DNA of 9,141 bases from Candidatus Krumholzibacteriota bacterium (GTDB taxonomy: Bacteria > Krumholzibacteriota > Krumholzibacteriia > Krumholzibacteriales > Krumholzibacteriaceae). The notes under the pieces were generated by a model that was not told where the DNA came from, made no database searches, and saw nothing but the letters and a program-made list of their open reading frames with translations. Below, piece after piece: positions 1-7,155 of the stretch (position 1 is its first letter; every line of letters starts with the position of its first letter). Position numbers and translations under genes: made by a program. The stretch spans positions 1 through 9,141 of the forward strand of contig DAOVNN010000096.1 of NCBI GenBank assembly GCA_030630165.1, written 5' to 3'.

Positions 1-291
1 CAGTCCGGGCCGGAGGTTATTTACGAGTTTATCTTATATGACGAGGGATTCATCGAGGCCTCGATTACCCAGTTCAGGAGCGAAGGGATCGACAACGACA
101 TCAATCTTCTCAGATCGCTCGAACGGGACCAGGACGGTATGGCCCTGGATTGTGTGGCGCGCGGAGACAATCAGCTGGAGGCTGGCGTGGACGAGGGACG
201 CTGGTATCTCGTCATCGACAGCCGCAACAATTCCCCCGGTGAATACACCCTCATGGTGAGATTCAGGCCGGGGTATATCCACGGTAGATAA
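1..291 (+). CDS. C-terminal fragment of a secreted protein with a PPC-like beta-sandwich domain (5' end outside window)
   Basis: Frame 1 is open from the first base to a TAA at 289-291, giving 96 residues of an upstream-truncated gene. The pattern resembles a bacterial pre-peptidase C-terminal (PPC) domain: an early strand with VIYEFIL, an acidic D-N-D-I-N-L-L strand (the usual 'sDlDlyL' position), a turn-rich stretch, then E-G-R-W-Y-L-V-I-D-S and the closing P-G-E-Y-T-L-M-V strand that ends most PPC domains. In known families these domains sit at the C-terminus of secreted proteases and other exported proteins and are often removed on maturation. The catalytic or main part of this protein lies outside the window, so its activity cannot be told. 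The fold call is from motif resemblance only. A short basic tail (R-P-G-Y-I-H-G-R) follows the domain. Confidence 0.7.
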   Translation, partial: QSGPEVIYEFILYDEGFIEASITQFRSEGIDNDINLLRSLERDQDGMALDCVARGDNQLEAGVDEGRWYLVIDSRNNSPGEYTLMVRFRPGYIHGR

Positions 292-306
292 CGATTCTTC
301 GATACC

Positions 307-324
307 TGATAATTCTTGATAATT
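307..324. repeat. Short tandem direct repeat TGATAATT x2
   Basis: TGATAATT occurs at 307-314 and again at 317-324, so the copies are 10 bp apart, one helical turn. They lie in the 72-bp gap before the TIGR02265-like gene, 40 bp upstream of its ATG. Two same-face sites could form a regulator binding site. The gap is also AT-richer than the coding DNA around it, so chance is possible. No good -35/-10 pair was found here. Confidence 0.25.
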
Positions 325-363
325 GTATGACCCGATGCAACACTTCCCGTCGGAGGTAGAAAC

Positions 364-921
364 ATGCAGATCAAAGGATTGATACTTCGCGCAAGAGTCG
401 AGTTCGTCAAGGAGCACTTCGGCGAGGAAAGCTGGAACAAGGTGCTCGCATCGGTGAGCGAAGAGGACTGCCAGATCCTCGGCGATATGATAGTCACTGC
501 CAGGTGGTATCCTTTCGAAGTCGGCGAGAGGCTCGACAGGGCTATTGTCGATATCCTCGGTGGGGGAGATGACAGGGTATTTGAGGAAATCGGAATGAAG
601 TCCGCGAACCTGAGTCTCTTGAAGGTCCACAAATCATTCCTTACTCCCGGTGATCCGCAGGCCTTCATGAACAAGGCGGACATGATATACAGGTTCTACT
701 ATGATACGGGCCACAGGGATTACAATGAAACCGGTCCCAACTCCGGCGTGCTCTCGACATACGAGGCGGAGACGTTCTCTGTCGCTGACTGCCTGACTGT
801 CGTGGGATGGTACAAGGAAGCACTGGAGATGTGCGGCGCCAGAAACATTCAGGTAGTCGAGGAAGAGTGCAGGGCCAGGGGCGGTACCTGCTGCAGGTAT
901 CGTTTCAACTGGGAGATGTGA
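364..921 (+). CDS. TIGR02265/DUF2378 family protein (V4R / heme-NO-binding-like fold)
   Basis: This is a 185-residue soluble protein with no signal peptide or membrane segment. The ATG at 364 is well supported by GGAGGT at 352-357, 6 nt upstream. The opening K-G-L-I-L-R-A-R-x-E-F-V-K-E-H-F-G-E-E-S and the middle W-Y-P-F-E-V-G-E-R-L-D-R-A-I resemble the TIGR02265/DUF2378 family, best known as a large paralogous set in Myxococcus. Those proteins are related to the V4R and heme-NO-binding folds, which bind small molecules and often feed signalling systems. The last third has the V4R-style ending: C143, C157-G, C169 and the pair C176-C177 followed by R-Y-R-F-N-W. The clustered cysteines could bind a metal or respond to redox state, but no ligand can be assigned. 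Gaps of 72 bp before and 109 bp after suggest a separate unit. Family is moderately sure; function is unknown. Confidence 0.7.
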   Translation: MQIKGLILRARVEFVKEHFGEESWNKVLASVSEEDCQILGDMIVTARWYPFEVGERLDRAIVDILGGGDDRVFEEIGMKSANLSLLKVHKSFLTPGDPQAFMNKADMIYRFYYDTGHRDYNETGPNSGVLSTYEAETFSVADCLTVVGWYKEALEMCGARNIQVVEEECRARGGTCCRYRFNWEM

Positions 922-957
922 GCCGCGCCTGTAACCTGAAGGGTTGAAAGGATGTCT

Positions 958-985
958 TTGACGCGGACAGATACACACTCATACT
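958..985 (+). promoter_or_regulatory. Possible sigma70-type promoter for the GH97 gene
   Basis: TTGACG at 958-963 (5 of 6 matches to the -35 consensus), then a 16-nt spacer and CATACT at 980-985 (4 of 6 to TATAAT). Transcription would start near 992, leaving a leader of about 40 nt before the GH97 ATG at 1031. The position fits, but the -10 box is weak and such matches are common by chance. Confidence 0.3.
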
Positions 986-1030
986 TTCTCGAGGAGAATG
1001 ATCTGGTAAAAGAGACTGGAGTGAATTGAT

Positions 1031-3049
1031 ATGAGGACCGTTCTGTCGCGCTGTTTTCTTTCGGCATTATCGGTGGTACTGATCTCCACAGCCGTTACCG
1101 CTCAAAGCTATATCGTAAACTCGCCATCAGGGGAAATTTCAGCAGTAATTGAGTTGAGGGATGGGTATCCCATCTACAGTCTTCTATTCAGAGGCACGGC
1201 AATAATAGGCGAGAGCCGTATGGGGCTTGTCATGGGCGACGGCACGGATCTGTCGTCTGGATTGACAGTGTTGAAGGATGCGAAGGCAAGTGTCGACAGG
1301 GCCTGGACCCAGCCATGGGGCGAGATGCGAGAAGTCAAGGAGAGGTACAACGAACTCCGGCTGGAACTTGCTTCGAATACGTCAAGTGAAACGGTGCTTG
1401 TGATTACATTCAGGGTGTTCGATGACGGCGTAGGATTCAGGTATGAGCTGCCGGACTCCGGCGACTTTATTGTTACCGATGACAGGAGCGAGTTTGTCTT
1501 GATGTCCGATTACAGGTCATGGTGGATACCCGCGTTTGAGAACAACAGGTACGAGTATCTTTACACGGAATCCTCCGCGAGCGATCTCAGATCCGTTCAT
1601 ACGCCACTTACGATGGAAACGCCGGATGGTGTGTTCCTTTCGATCCATGAAGCCGCACTTACTGACTGGGCCAGCATGGCGCTGCTCAACATGGGCAATG
1701 GGATACTCGAGTGCGATCTTGTTCCCTGGTCAGATGGGACGAAGGTCAGGGGGGAGACGCCGGTGGTTTCACCCTGGCGAACAATCTCTGTATCCGGAGA
1801 TGCAGCAGGACTGCTCACCTCCACGATCATTCTCAACCTGAACGAGCCTTCGAAGATCGAGGATACATCCTGGATCAGGCCGGGCAGGTATGTCGGCATC
1901 TGGTGGGGGATGCACATCGGCAAGTATTCATGGGGATCAGGCAATAAGCACGGAGCGACGACCGCCAACACGAAGATGTACATCGATTTTGCAGCCAGGC
2001 ACGGATTCGACGGTGTCCTGGTCGAAGGATGGAACCTCGGATGGGACGATAACTGGTTTGCCAACGGAAGCTTTTTCCAGTTCACGATCCCTCATCCTGA
2101 TTTTGATATGGAGGAGATCAGCCGATACGGCGCTGAAAAAGGCATATACCTGATCGGGCATCATGAGACCGGGGCGGACATCGATAACTACGAGAGACAG
2201 CTTGACGCGGCATTCGAATATTACGAACGTCTCGGAGTCAAGGCGGTCAAGACAGGCTATGTGGGACACAGGACGAACGAATTCGAATGGCACCATGGTC
2301 AGTACATGGTCAATCACTACCGAAAAGTAGTAGAGAAGGCCGCCGAGCATCATATAATGATCATCGTTCACGAACCGATCAAGGCGACGGGGATACGCAG
2401 GACCTGGCCGAACATGATTGCGCGCGAAGGCGCGAGGGGACAGGAGTACAACGCCTGGAGCGGGGATGGAGGTAATCTACCCGATCACACGACGATCCTT
2501 CCATTCACAAGGATGCTGGGGGGGCCGTTTGATTTTACCCCCGGTATATTCGATCTATACTTCAATGAGGCCGGAAGGCCGAACAACAGGATAAATACGA
2601 CGTTGGCCAAGCAGCTCGCCCTGTATGTTGTCATATACAGCCCGATGCAGATGGCGGCGGACCTGCCGAAAAACTATGAGGGACATCCCGCCTTTGAATT
2701 CATCAAGGAGGTTCCGTCTGACTGGGAGGAGACCCTTGCCTTGCATGCCGCTATTGGAGATTACGTGACGATCGCGAGAAAGGAACGCGGGGGAGAGGAC
2801 TGGTTTATCGGGAGCATTACCGATGAGGACGGCAGAACGCTGGAGGCTTCGCTGTCATTTCTCGACGAGGGCAGGGAATACGAAGCGTATATATACGCGG
2901 ACGCCCCGGGCGCGGACTGGAAGAGCAGACCGTACATGATCGACATCCGAAAGGAGAAAGTCGATTATTCATCGATTCTCAAACTTGAACTCGCGCCGGG
3001 AGGGGGGCAGGCTGTAAGGATCACTCCCGCTACTTCTTCTCCAGAATGA
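1031..3049 (+). CDS. Secreted glycoside hydrolase family 97 enzyme, SusB-like alpha-glucosidase (inverting type predicted)
   Basis: The protein has 672 residues, close to the roughly 650-740 usual for GH97. The ATG at 1031 follows GGAG at 1018-1021. A signal peptide is visible: R2/R7, a hydrophobic core at about 8-22, and a V-T-A|Q-S cleavage site after A24. An N-terminal beta-sandwich (about 25-280) leads into a (beta/alpha)8 barrel with Y-V-G-I-W-W-G, L-V-E-G-W-N and H-T-T-I-L-P-F-T-R, then a C-terminal beta domain. Candidate catalytic and calcium residues are E379 (G-H-H-E-T), E448 (V-H-E-P-I), E466 and E472 (R-G-Q-E-Y). Their spacings (69, 18, 6) match E439, E508, E526 and E532 of Bacteroides SusB, the inverting type. 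The Asp nucleophile of retaining GH97 members is replaced here by K-T-G-Y-V-G. The likely substrate is an alpha-glucan or malto-oligosaccharide. There is no SusC/SusD or other sugar gene nearby. The 3' end overlaps the opposing gene by 20 bp. Confidence 0.93.
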   Translation: MRTVLSRCFLSALSVVLISTAVTAQSYIVNSPSGEISAVIELRDGYPIYSLLFRGTAIIGESRMGLVMGDGTDLSSGLTVLKDAKASVDRAWTQPWGEMREVKERYNELRLELASNTSSETVLVITFRVFDDGVGFRYELPDSGDFIVTDDRSEFVLMSDYRSWWIPAFENNRYEYLYTESSASDLRSVHTPLTMETPDGVFLSIHEAALTDWASMALLNMGNGILECDLVPWSDGTKVRGETPVVSPWRTISVSGDAAGLLTSTIILNLNEPSKIEDTSWIRPGRYVGIWWGMHIGKYSWGSGNKHGATTANTKMYIDFAARHGFDGVLVEGWNLGWDDNWFANGSFFQFTIPHPDFDMEEISRYGAEKGIYLIGHHETGADIDNYERQLDAAFEYYERLGVKAVKTGYVGHRTNEFEWHHGQYMVNHYRKVVEKAAEHHIMIIVHEPIKATGIRRTWPNMIAREGARGQEYNAWSGDGGNLPDHTTILPFTRMLGGPFDFTPGIFDLYFNEAGRPNNRINTTLAKQLALYVVIYSPMQMAADLPKNYEGHPAFEFIKEVPSDWEETLALHAAIGDYVTIARKERGGEDWFIGSITDEDGRTLEASLSFLDEGREYEAYIYADAPGADWKSRPYMIDIRKEKVDYSSILKLELAPGGGQAVRITPATSSPE

Positions 3050-5354
3050 ACAGCTTTCCCGATAGAAAATCTATGATCCGCAGATCTCCGTCCGTGCCTA
3101 CGACAGCTTTCGTAATGTCGAATATAGCGTCGCCGAATTGCCCTCTCACGTAGAACGAGACATTGTTCGTATTGTATGAAGTATCACCGTATGGATATTT
3201 GTGCCTCAGTATTGTGTCGAATCTCTCACGCTTCAAATCGTAGGAGAGAAGCCGGAATTCCTCAGGAGAATGGGCCGAGAGGATCACTGTGCCGTTCCAT
3301 GCGAATATATTGTCCGGCTTGCCGTCGAACGGTATTTTCTTGCGGCTTTTCCCGCCGAGCTTCTGAAGAGTGCCGTCAATATGGTTGATCAGGAATATAT
3401 CTCCTCCAGAGACACACATCCTCAACGGCCCTTCACCTGTCTCTATCTCCTTGACTGAGAGGTCGCTCATGCTGACCGCGGAGACAGTCCTTGAATCAAA
3501 GTTCGATACATAGATCGTTTTATCGTCGAAGACGAGATCGGTAGCTGTAAGGCCAAGCGTTACCCTGCCGGTCACCTTCTTCTCTACCGGATCGACCAGC
3601 TGCAGCAGACTCGGGTCGGTATCTTTCTCGCCAAGCTTTACCAGATAGAGAAGGCCGGCATCCCCGTCGTACTCGAGGATACGCTGGGTTATCTCACGTT
3701 CGACCTCGTCCTCGAGACGGAGACGCTGTCCGGCTTCGTAGAGCCTTACCTGGTCGATCAGAGTGCCTATAAACTGTTCTTCTTTACCCCAGCTGTTCTG
3801 GCTGAAGAAGAGCCCGCCATCCGGTCCCAGCGTCATGGCAAGGGCCTGCCTCGGGATCCTCCTGTCATAGAAGGAATAGTCATCAGAATCTATGAGAAGT
3901 ACGCCGTTCTTCGCATCCCAGATGTATACGGTCGGCCAGTAGGACTGATGGGGGCCGTAGGAGAGGTAGATGTCTCCTTCCGGTGAGGGTGCCGCGCAGA
4001 CGGGGTAGTCGAAAGGAAGATCCTTGACCGTGAACGAACCGCTTCCGTCGACAACCGCGAACTGGTCCTCATTGTTGAATACGACGAAATCGCCGGAACC
4101 GGGATTCTCCACCATGTCTATCGGGGCCCATCCGGTACGGATCTTTGAAATCTCTCCACTGAAGGGATCGAAGACGCTGACAGCGGCTCCGAACGTGCCA
4201 TTTACCGCCGAGGCACCTTTCGGGAAGTAGAGGAGCCCCCGTTCCTGGTCATACGACATTGAGAACATGTGAGGGATAATCCCGAGGTTCGGATATCGTC
4301 TTATCATCTTCCGCGATTCGAGGTCGATGACATCGATCTCACCGTGAGCCCAGCTGCCGACAAACAACAGGTCTTTCTCCGTATCGAATGCGCTGGCGTC
4401 GTTGCCATATGCGGGAAGAGGTATTTCGTAGAGTTCCCCACCGTCACTGAAATCCACCACATGAACCGAAGCTGCATTATCATACGGTATGTAGACCTCG
4501 TTCCTTGCCGGATTGTATATGATACCGACTCCTTCACGGTATCCGGGCAGGGTGGTGACGAGGTCGTCGGAGCCGGTTACGTCTATCATAGCCGCTTCGA
4601 TGACTTCGCGTTTGTCGGTCTCTATGACGATATAAAGACGGTGGTCACTTTCATCGTATCCGCCGAGATGCCATCGTCCCCCGCTGCTGACTGGGAGAGG
4701 CCTCGGGCCGTCCGATTCTCCCGTTACGGCATCGAAGAGCCAGAGAGCCGAGGTATATCCGTCCACAGCGATGATCTTGCCGAGCCCGGCGTCGCAGATC
4801 ACCTTTCGCAGGGGTGGAGGAGGTGTCGCGTTGAGATTGATCAGAGCTTCACTCGTTTCGACCCAGTCGATCCTGCGCAGTTTATTCTTCTTCAGATCGT
4901 AGAGGTAAAGAGAGGGACTCTCCCGGCCGGCGAGAAAGACATTGCCGGTCGACTCATCGACAGTTATAGATTCGAGCTGTGCGTCAGTTTCCACGGTAAC
5001 GGCGGTTCCGCTCTCCGGGTCGATAATGTAGAAACAGTCGATCCCGATAAGGGAGACCTGACCGGTGGATCTGCGGATGGCCATCGATTCGGCTTTCAGG
5101 TGCTGGTAGGCCCGTCCACTCAGTGGTATATTGCGGACTCCGCCGCCAGCACAGTCGATGACCGTCAGTGAGGAACTCAGTGTATTGGCCGCGATGAGCC
5201 TGCCCCTGTCGGCATCCATCATCACCATTACAGGCCCAGCCGCGTTTACAGAGAGCCCGGTGCTGTCCAGGAAATCGATGGTTCTTGCTTCTGAACTGTT
5301 CAGTGCAGCCGGCAAGAGGCATATAAGCATCAGTATCAGGATTATCCGGATCAT
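3030..5354 (-). CDS. Secreted beta-propeller protein of about 15 YncE/YVTN-like repeats
   Basis: I start this at the ATG at 5354-5352, giving 774 residues, because it opens on a signal peptide (M-I-R-I-I-L-I-L-M-L..., S-S-E-A cleavage near residue 23) and has GGAGGGAG 10 nt upstream. An in-frame ATG at 5435 would put a polar stretch before the signal peptide. No lipobox Cys is present, so export by signal peptidase I is expected. The rest is a string of roughly 15 repeats of the type 'L-Y-V-x-N-x-x-x-x-x-V-x-V-x-D', such as K-T-I-Y-V-S-N-F-D-S-R-T-V-S-A-V, N-E-V-Y-I-P-Y-D-N and D-L-L-F-V-G-S-W. That is enough for two seven- or eight-bladed propellers in tandem. No catalytic motif, membrane anchor or sorting domain is visible; the C-terminus ends on a final strand and E-K-K. 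A binding or surface role is likely, but the ligand is unknown. It converges on GH97 and diverges from the sulfurase-like gene. Confidence 0.85.
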   Translation of the reverse strand: MIRIILILMLICLLPAALNSSEARTIDFLDSTGLSVNAAGPVMVMMDADRGRLIAANTLSSSLTVIDCAGGGVRNIPLSGRAYQHLKAESMAIRRSTGQVSLIGIDCFYIIDPESGTAVTVETDAQLESITVDESTGNVFLAGRESPSLYLYDLKKNKLRRIDWVETSEALINLNATPPPPLRKVICDAGLGKIIAVDGYTSALWLFDAVTGESDGPRPLPVSSGGRWHLGGYDESDHRLYIVIETDKREVIEAAMIDVTGSDDLVTTLPGYREGVGIIYNPARNEVYIPYDNAASVHVVDFSDGGELYEIPLPAYGNDASAFDTEKDLLFVGSWAHGEIDVIDLESRKMIRRYPNLGIIPHMFSMSYDQERGLLYFPKGASAVNGTFGAAVSVFDPFSGEISKIRTGWAPIDMVENPGSGDFVVFNNEDQFAVVDGSGSFTVKDLPFDYPVCAAPSPEGDIYLSYGPHQSYWPTVYIWDAKNGVLLIDSDDYSFYDRRIPRQALAMTLGPDGGLFFSQNSWGKEEQFIGTLIDQVRLYEAGQRLRLEDEVEREITQRILEYDGDAGLLYLVKLGEKDTDPSLLQLVDPVEKKVTGRVTLGLTATDLVFDDKTIYVSNFDSRTVSAVSMSDLSVKEIETGEGPLRMCVSGGDIFLINHIDGTLQKLGGKSRKKIPFDGKPDNIFAWNGTVILSAHSPEEFRLLSYDLKRERFDTILRHKYPYGDTSYNTNNVSFYVRGQFGDAIFDITKAVVGTDGDLRIIDFLSGKLFILEKK

Positions 5355-5522
5355 GGCCTTATTACTCCCTCCGTATGAGAGTGTATAGTCAGGATGGTCG
5401 CATGGAGTATACACCGCCAATGCGCTTCGATACATGTTGAAATACAGATTTAAAATGACATATTCTTACAGTCCGGAAGTGAAGTACGGTATGAAAGTAA
5501 TATCAAGGAAGGCAGCGCGCCG
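5355..5522. promoter_or_regulatory. Divergent intergenic control region
   Basis: This 168-bp gap lies between two genes that face away from each other, the propeller protein (minus) and the sulfurase-like enzyme (plus), so both promoters must lie here or close by. It holds the Shine-Dalgarno site for each: GGAGGGAG on the minus strand at about 5365-5372 and AAGGAAGG on the plus strand at 5505-5512. The part from 5435 to 5470 is AT-rich. A shared regulator is possible but no clear operator dyad is seen. Confidence 0.6.
5437..5466 (+). promoter_or_regulatory. Possible promoter for the sulfurase-like gene
   Basis: TTGAAA at 5437-5442 (5 of 6 to the -35 consensus), an 18-nt AT-rich spacer, and TATTCT at 5461-5466 (4 of 6 to TATAAT). 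A start near 5473 would give a leader of about 50 nt. This is the best plus-strand pair in the divergent region, but it is not strong. Confidence 0.35.
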
Positions 5523-6938
5523 ATGAAGAAGTCACAGGACTGTGGGGAAGAGAGCTTCGAGGAGTTTCTCGCGGAATGTCCGGGGTATGAGCAGACCAAC
5601 AGGATCGACGAGCTCAGGGCGAACGAGTATTCGAGACTCGACAGCCAGGGGCACGTATACCTCGATTATACAGGCGGCGGCCTGTACAGTGACCTTCAGA
5701 TACGTAAGCATATGGATCTGCTTCTCGGGAACGTCCTCGGGAATCCCCATTCCTTTAATCCCACGTCGAGCTTCACGACCGACATGGTCGAGAGGTGCAG
5801 GCGCCGCGTCCTCGAATTCTTCAACGCTCCTACCGAAGAATATGTCGCGATATTCACCGCGAACGCTACCCACGCGCTGAAGCTTGTCGGGGAATCTTAT
5901 CCCTTCGACAAGGGGGATATGTTCCTCCTGAGTTTCGACAATCATAACTCGGTCAACGGTATCAGGGAATTCGACAGGGCACGCGGAGCGATAACGAGAT
6001 ACATCCCGGTCGTCCCGCCTGACATGCGTTTGTACGACCAGGTGCTCGAGAGAAACCTGTCTGACACGGGAGAATCGAAGAACAGGCTCTTCGCCTTTCC
6101 TGCCCAGTCGAACTTCTCAGGTGTTCATCACCCGCTCGAGTGGATAGAAAAAGCTCATGAACATGGATGGGACGTGCTCCTTGACGCGGCCGCCTTCGTG
6201 CCGACGAACAGGCTCGACCTGTCGAAACATAAAGCAGACTTCGTTGCCGTATCGTTCTACAAGATCTTCGGATATCCGACCGGCGTAGGCGCCCTGGTTG
6301 CGAGACGAAAAGCTCTGGAGAAGTTGCACCGGCCCTGGTTCGCCGGCGGAACGATAACCGTCGCCTCCGTCCAGGCTGACAAGTATTTTCTCGCCGAGGG
6401 AGCTGAAGGATTCGAGGATGGCACCCTCAATTACGCTTGCCTTCCTGCTGTGGAAACAGGCATTGAATTCATAGATTCGATAGGTATGGACACGATTCAC
6501 GACAGGGTCATGTGCCTCACTGGCTATATGCTCGAGCAGTTGATGGAGCTGAAGCATGGAAATGGCAGGCCGATAGTGAGGATCTACGGACCCGCAGATA
6601 CGAAGGGCAGGGGAGGGACAATAGCACTGAACATCTATACGGCAAACAGCATTGTTGTAGACCATCGCATAGTCGAGGAGAGGGCGGCAAAACAAAACAT
6701 TTCGCTACGGGCCGGCTGCTTCTGCAATCCGGGGGCCGGAGAACTCGCCCTTGGGCTTTCGAAGGACGAGATGATACGCTGTCTTCACAATCCCGGGTCG
6801 CGTATGAGCCTCGATGAGTTCTGGCAGTGTATCGACGGAAAGAGCACAGGCGCTGTGAGATTGTCGCTGGGGATTGTGTCAAACTACAACGACGTCAAGC
6901 GCGCCCTGGATTTCATTCTCGAGTTCAGAGAAGACTGA
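5523..6938 (+). CDS. PLP-dependent class V aminotransferase-fold enzyme, molybdenum cofactor sulfurase-like (NifS domain only)
   Basis: The protein has 471 residues; the ATG at 5523 follows AAGGAAGG at 5505-5512. It matches the NifS-like N-terminal domain of eukaryotic MoCo sulfurase (MOCOS/ABA3): V-Y-L-D-Y-T-G-G-G near 45, G-N-P-H-S-F-N at 73-79, F-T-A-N-A-T-H-A-L-K at 111-120, D-N-H-N-S-V at 139-144, D221 (L-D-A-A-A) to pair with the PLP ring nitrogen, and K247 in S-F-Y-K-I-F-G-Y-P-T-G as the Schiff-base lysine. R-A-G-C-F-C-N-P-G at 396-404 carries the loop cysteines. By alignment with the R-x-G-x-x-C loop of SufS, C401 is the likely persulfide carrier, with C399 next to it. Cysteine desulfuration with sulfur transfer is inferred. 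The C-terminal MOSC domain of true MoCo sulfurases is absent; the chain ends after the PLP fold. No molybdoenzyme or cofactor gene is nearby, so the sulfur acceptor is unknown. Confidence 0.88.
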   Translation: MKKSQDCGEESFEEFLAECPGYEQTNRIDELRANEYSRLDSQGHVYLDYTGGGLYSDLQIRKHMDLLLGNVLGNPHSFNPTSSFTTDMVERCRRRVLEFFNAPTEEYVAIFTANATHALKLVGESYPFDKGDMFLLSFDNHNSVNGIREFDRARGAITRYIPVVPPDMRLYDQVLERNLSDTGESKNRLFAFPAQSNFSGVHHPLEWIEKAHEHGWDVLLDAAAFVPTNRLDLSKHKADFVAVSFYKIFGYPTGVGALVARRKALEKLHRPWFAGGTITVASVQADKYFLAEGAEGFEDGTLNYACLPAVETGIEFIDSIGMDTIHDRVMCLTGYMLEQLMELKHGNGRPIVRIYGPADTKGRGGTIALNIYTANSIVVDHRIVEERAAKQNISLRAGCFCNPGAGELALGLSKDEMIRCLHNPGSRMSLDEFWQCIDGKSTGAVRLSLGIVSNYNDVKRALDFILEFRED

Positions 6939-7020
6939 GAAGGCGCAACCTCGCTAACTACTTACAGAGAACGAGACCGGTAATGAGATACGAGATCGAG
7001 ATCTAAAGGGGAAATTTTGA

Positions 7021-7046
7021 GGAATATTCCGTCAACAAATATTGAC
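7021..7046. promoter_or_regulatory. Candidate operator: palindrome plus inverted repeat overlapping the -35 box
   Basis: A perfect 10-bp palindrome, GGAATATTCC, lies at 7021-7030. Right after it come GTCAA (7031-7035) and TTGAC (7042-7046), inverted arms separated by 6 nt, whose right arm is most of the -35 box of the promoter below. AATATT recurs at 7023, 7038 and 7110. A repressor here would block RNA polymerase. The arms are short, so chance is not excluded, and no linked DNA-binding regulator gene is present. Confidence 0.35.
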
Positions 7047-7070
7047 AAAGTGTACCACTCCGGGTAGAAT
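7042..7070 (+). promoter_or_regulatory. Strong sigma70-type promoter for the DHp-receiver gene
   Basis: TTGACA at 7042-7047 is a perfect -35 box. It is followed by a 17-nt spacer and TAGAAT at 7065-7070 (5 of 6 to TATAAT). Transcription would start near 7077, giving a 5' leader of about 75 nt before the ATG at 7153. This is by far the best promoter match in the window, and it suggests the signalling gene is transcribed on its own rather than from the sulfurase-like gene upstream. Confidence 0.65.
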
Positions 7071-7138
7071 TTGGTCCAAGCGGTGCCTTTACAAGGCTGC
7101 AGAATTACGAATATTAATAGAGTATCGACGGTAGAGCC

Positions 7139-7155
7139 GGAGGATGATATATATG
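7139..7155 (+). promoter_or_regulatory. Ribosome binding site that fixes the start of the DHp-receiver gene
   Basis: GGAGG at 7139-7143 touches an in-frame ATG at 7144, leaving no spacing, but stands 9 nt before the next in-frame ATG at 7153. The second ATG is therefore the better start, shortening the protein by three residues. Confidence 0.7.

Noticed and set aside
34..683. Two long minus-strand open frames across the 5' end of the window.
   Set aside because: They are antisense to the PPC-like tail and the TIGR02265-like gene, both of which show family patterns on the plus strand.
932..946. Small hairpin AACC...GGTT after the TIGR02265-like gene as a terminator.
   Set aside because: Only 4 bp of stem and no T tract.
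952..1029. A 25-codon open frame (starts M-S-L-T-R-T-D-T) ending 1 nt before the GH97 ATG, with GAAGGG 8 nt upstream, as a possible leader peptide.
   Set aside because: It overlaps the best promoter candidate for GH97 (958-985), so that transcript would lack its start. It shows no family likeness, and a frame this short arises easily by chance.
4269..5171. A 300-codon open frame on the plus strand inside the propeller gene.
   Set aside because: It lies wholly antisense to a gene with clear blade repeats and a signal peptide, and its own translation shows no recognisable motif.
5355..5435. Longer start for the propeller gene at 5435 (27 extra residues).
   Set aside because: The extension is polar, precedes a clear signal peptide, and the internal ATG at 5354 has its own GGAGGGAG site.
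7144..7152. Start of the DHp-receiver gene at the first ATG, 7144.
   Set aside because: It would sit directly against the GGAGG site with no spacing; the ATG at 7153 has 9-nt spacing.
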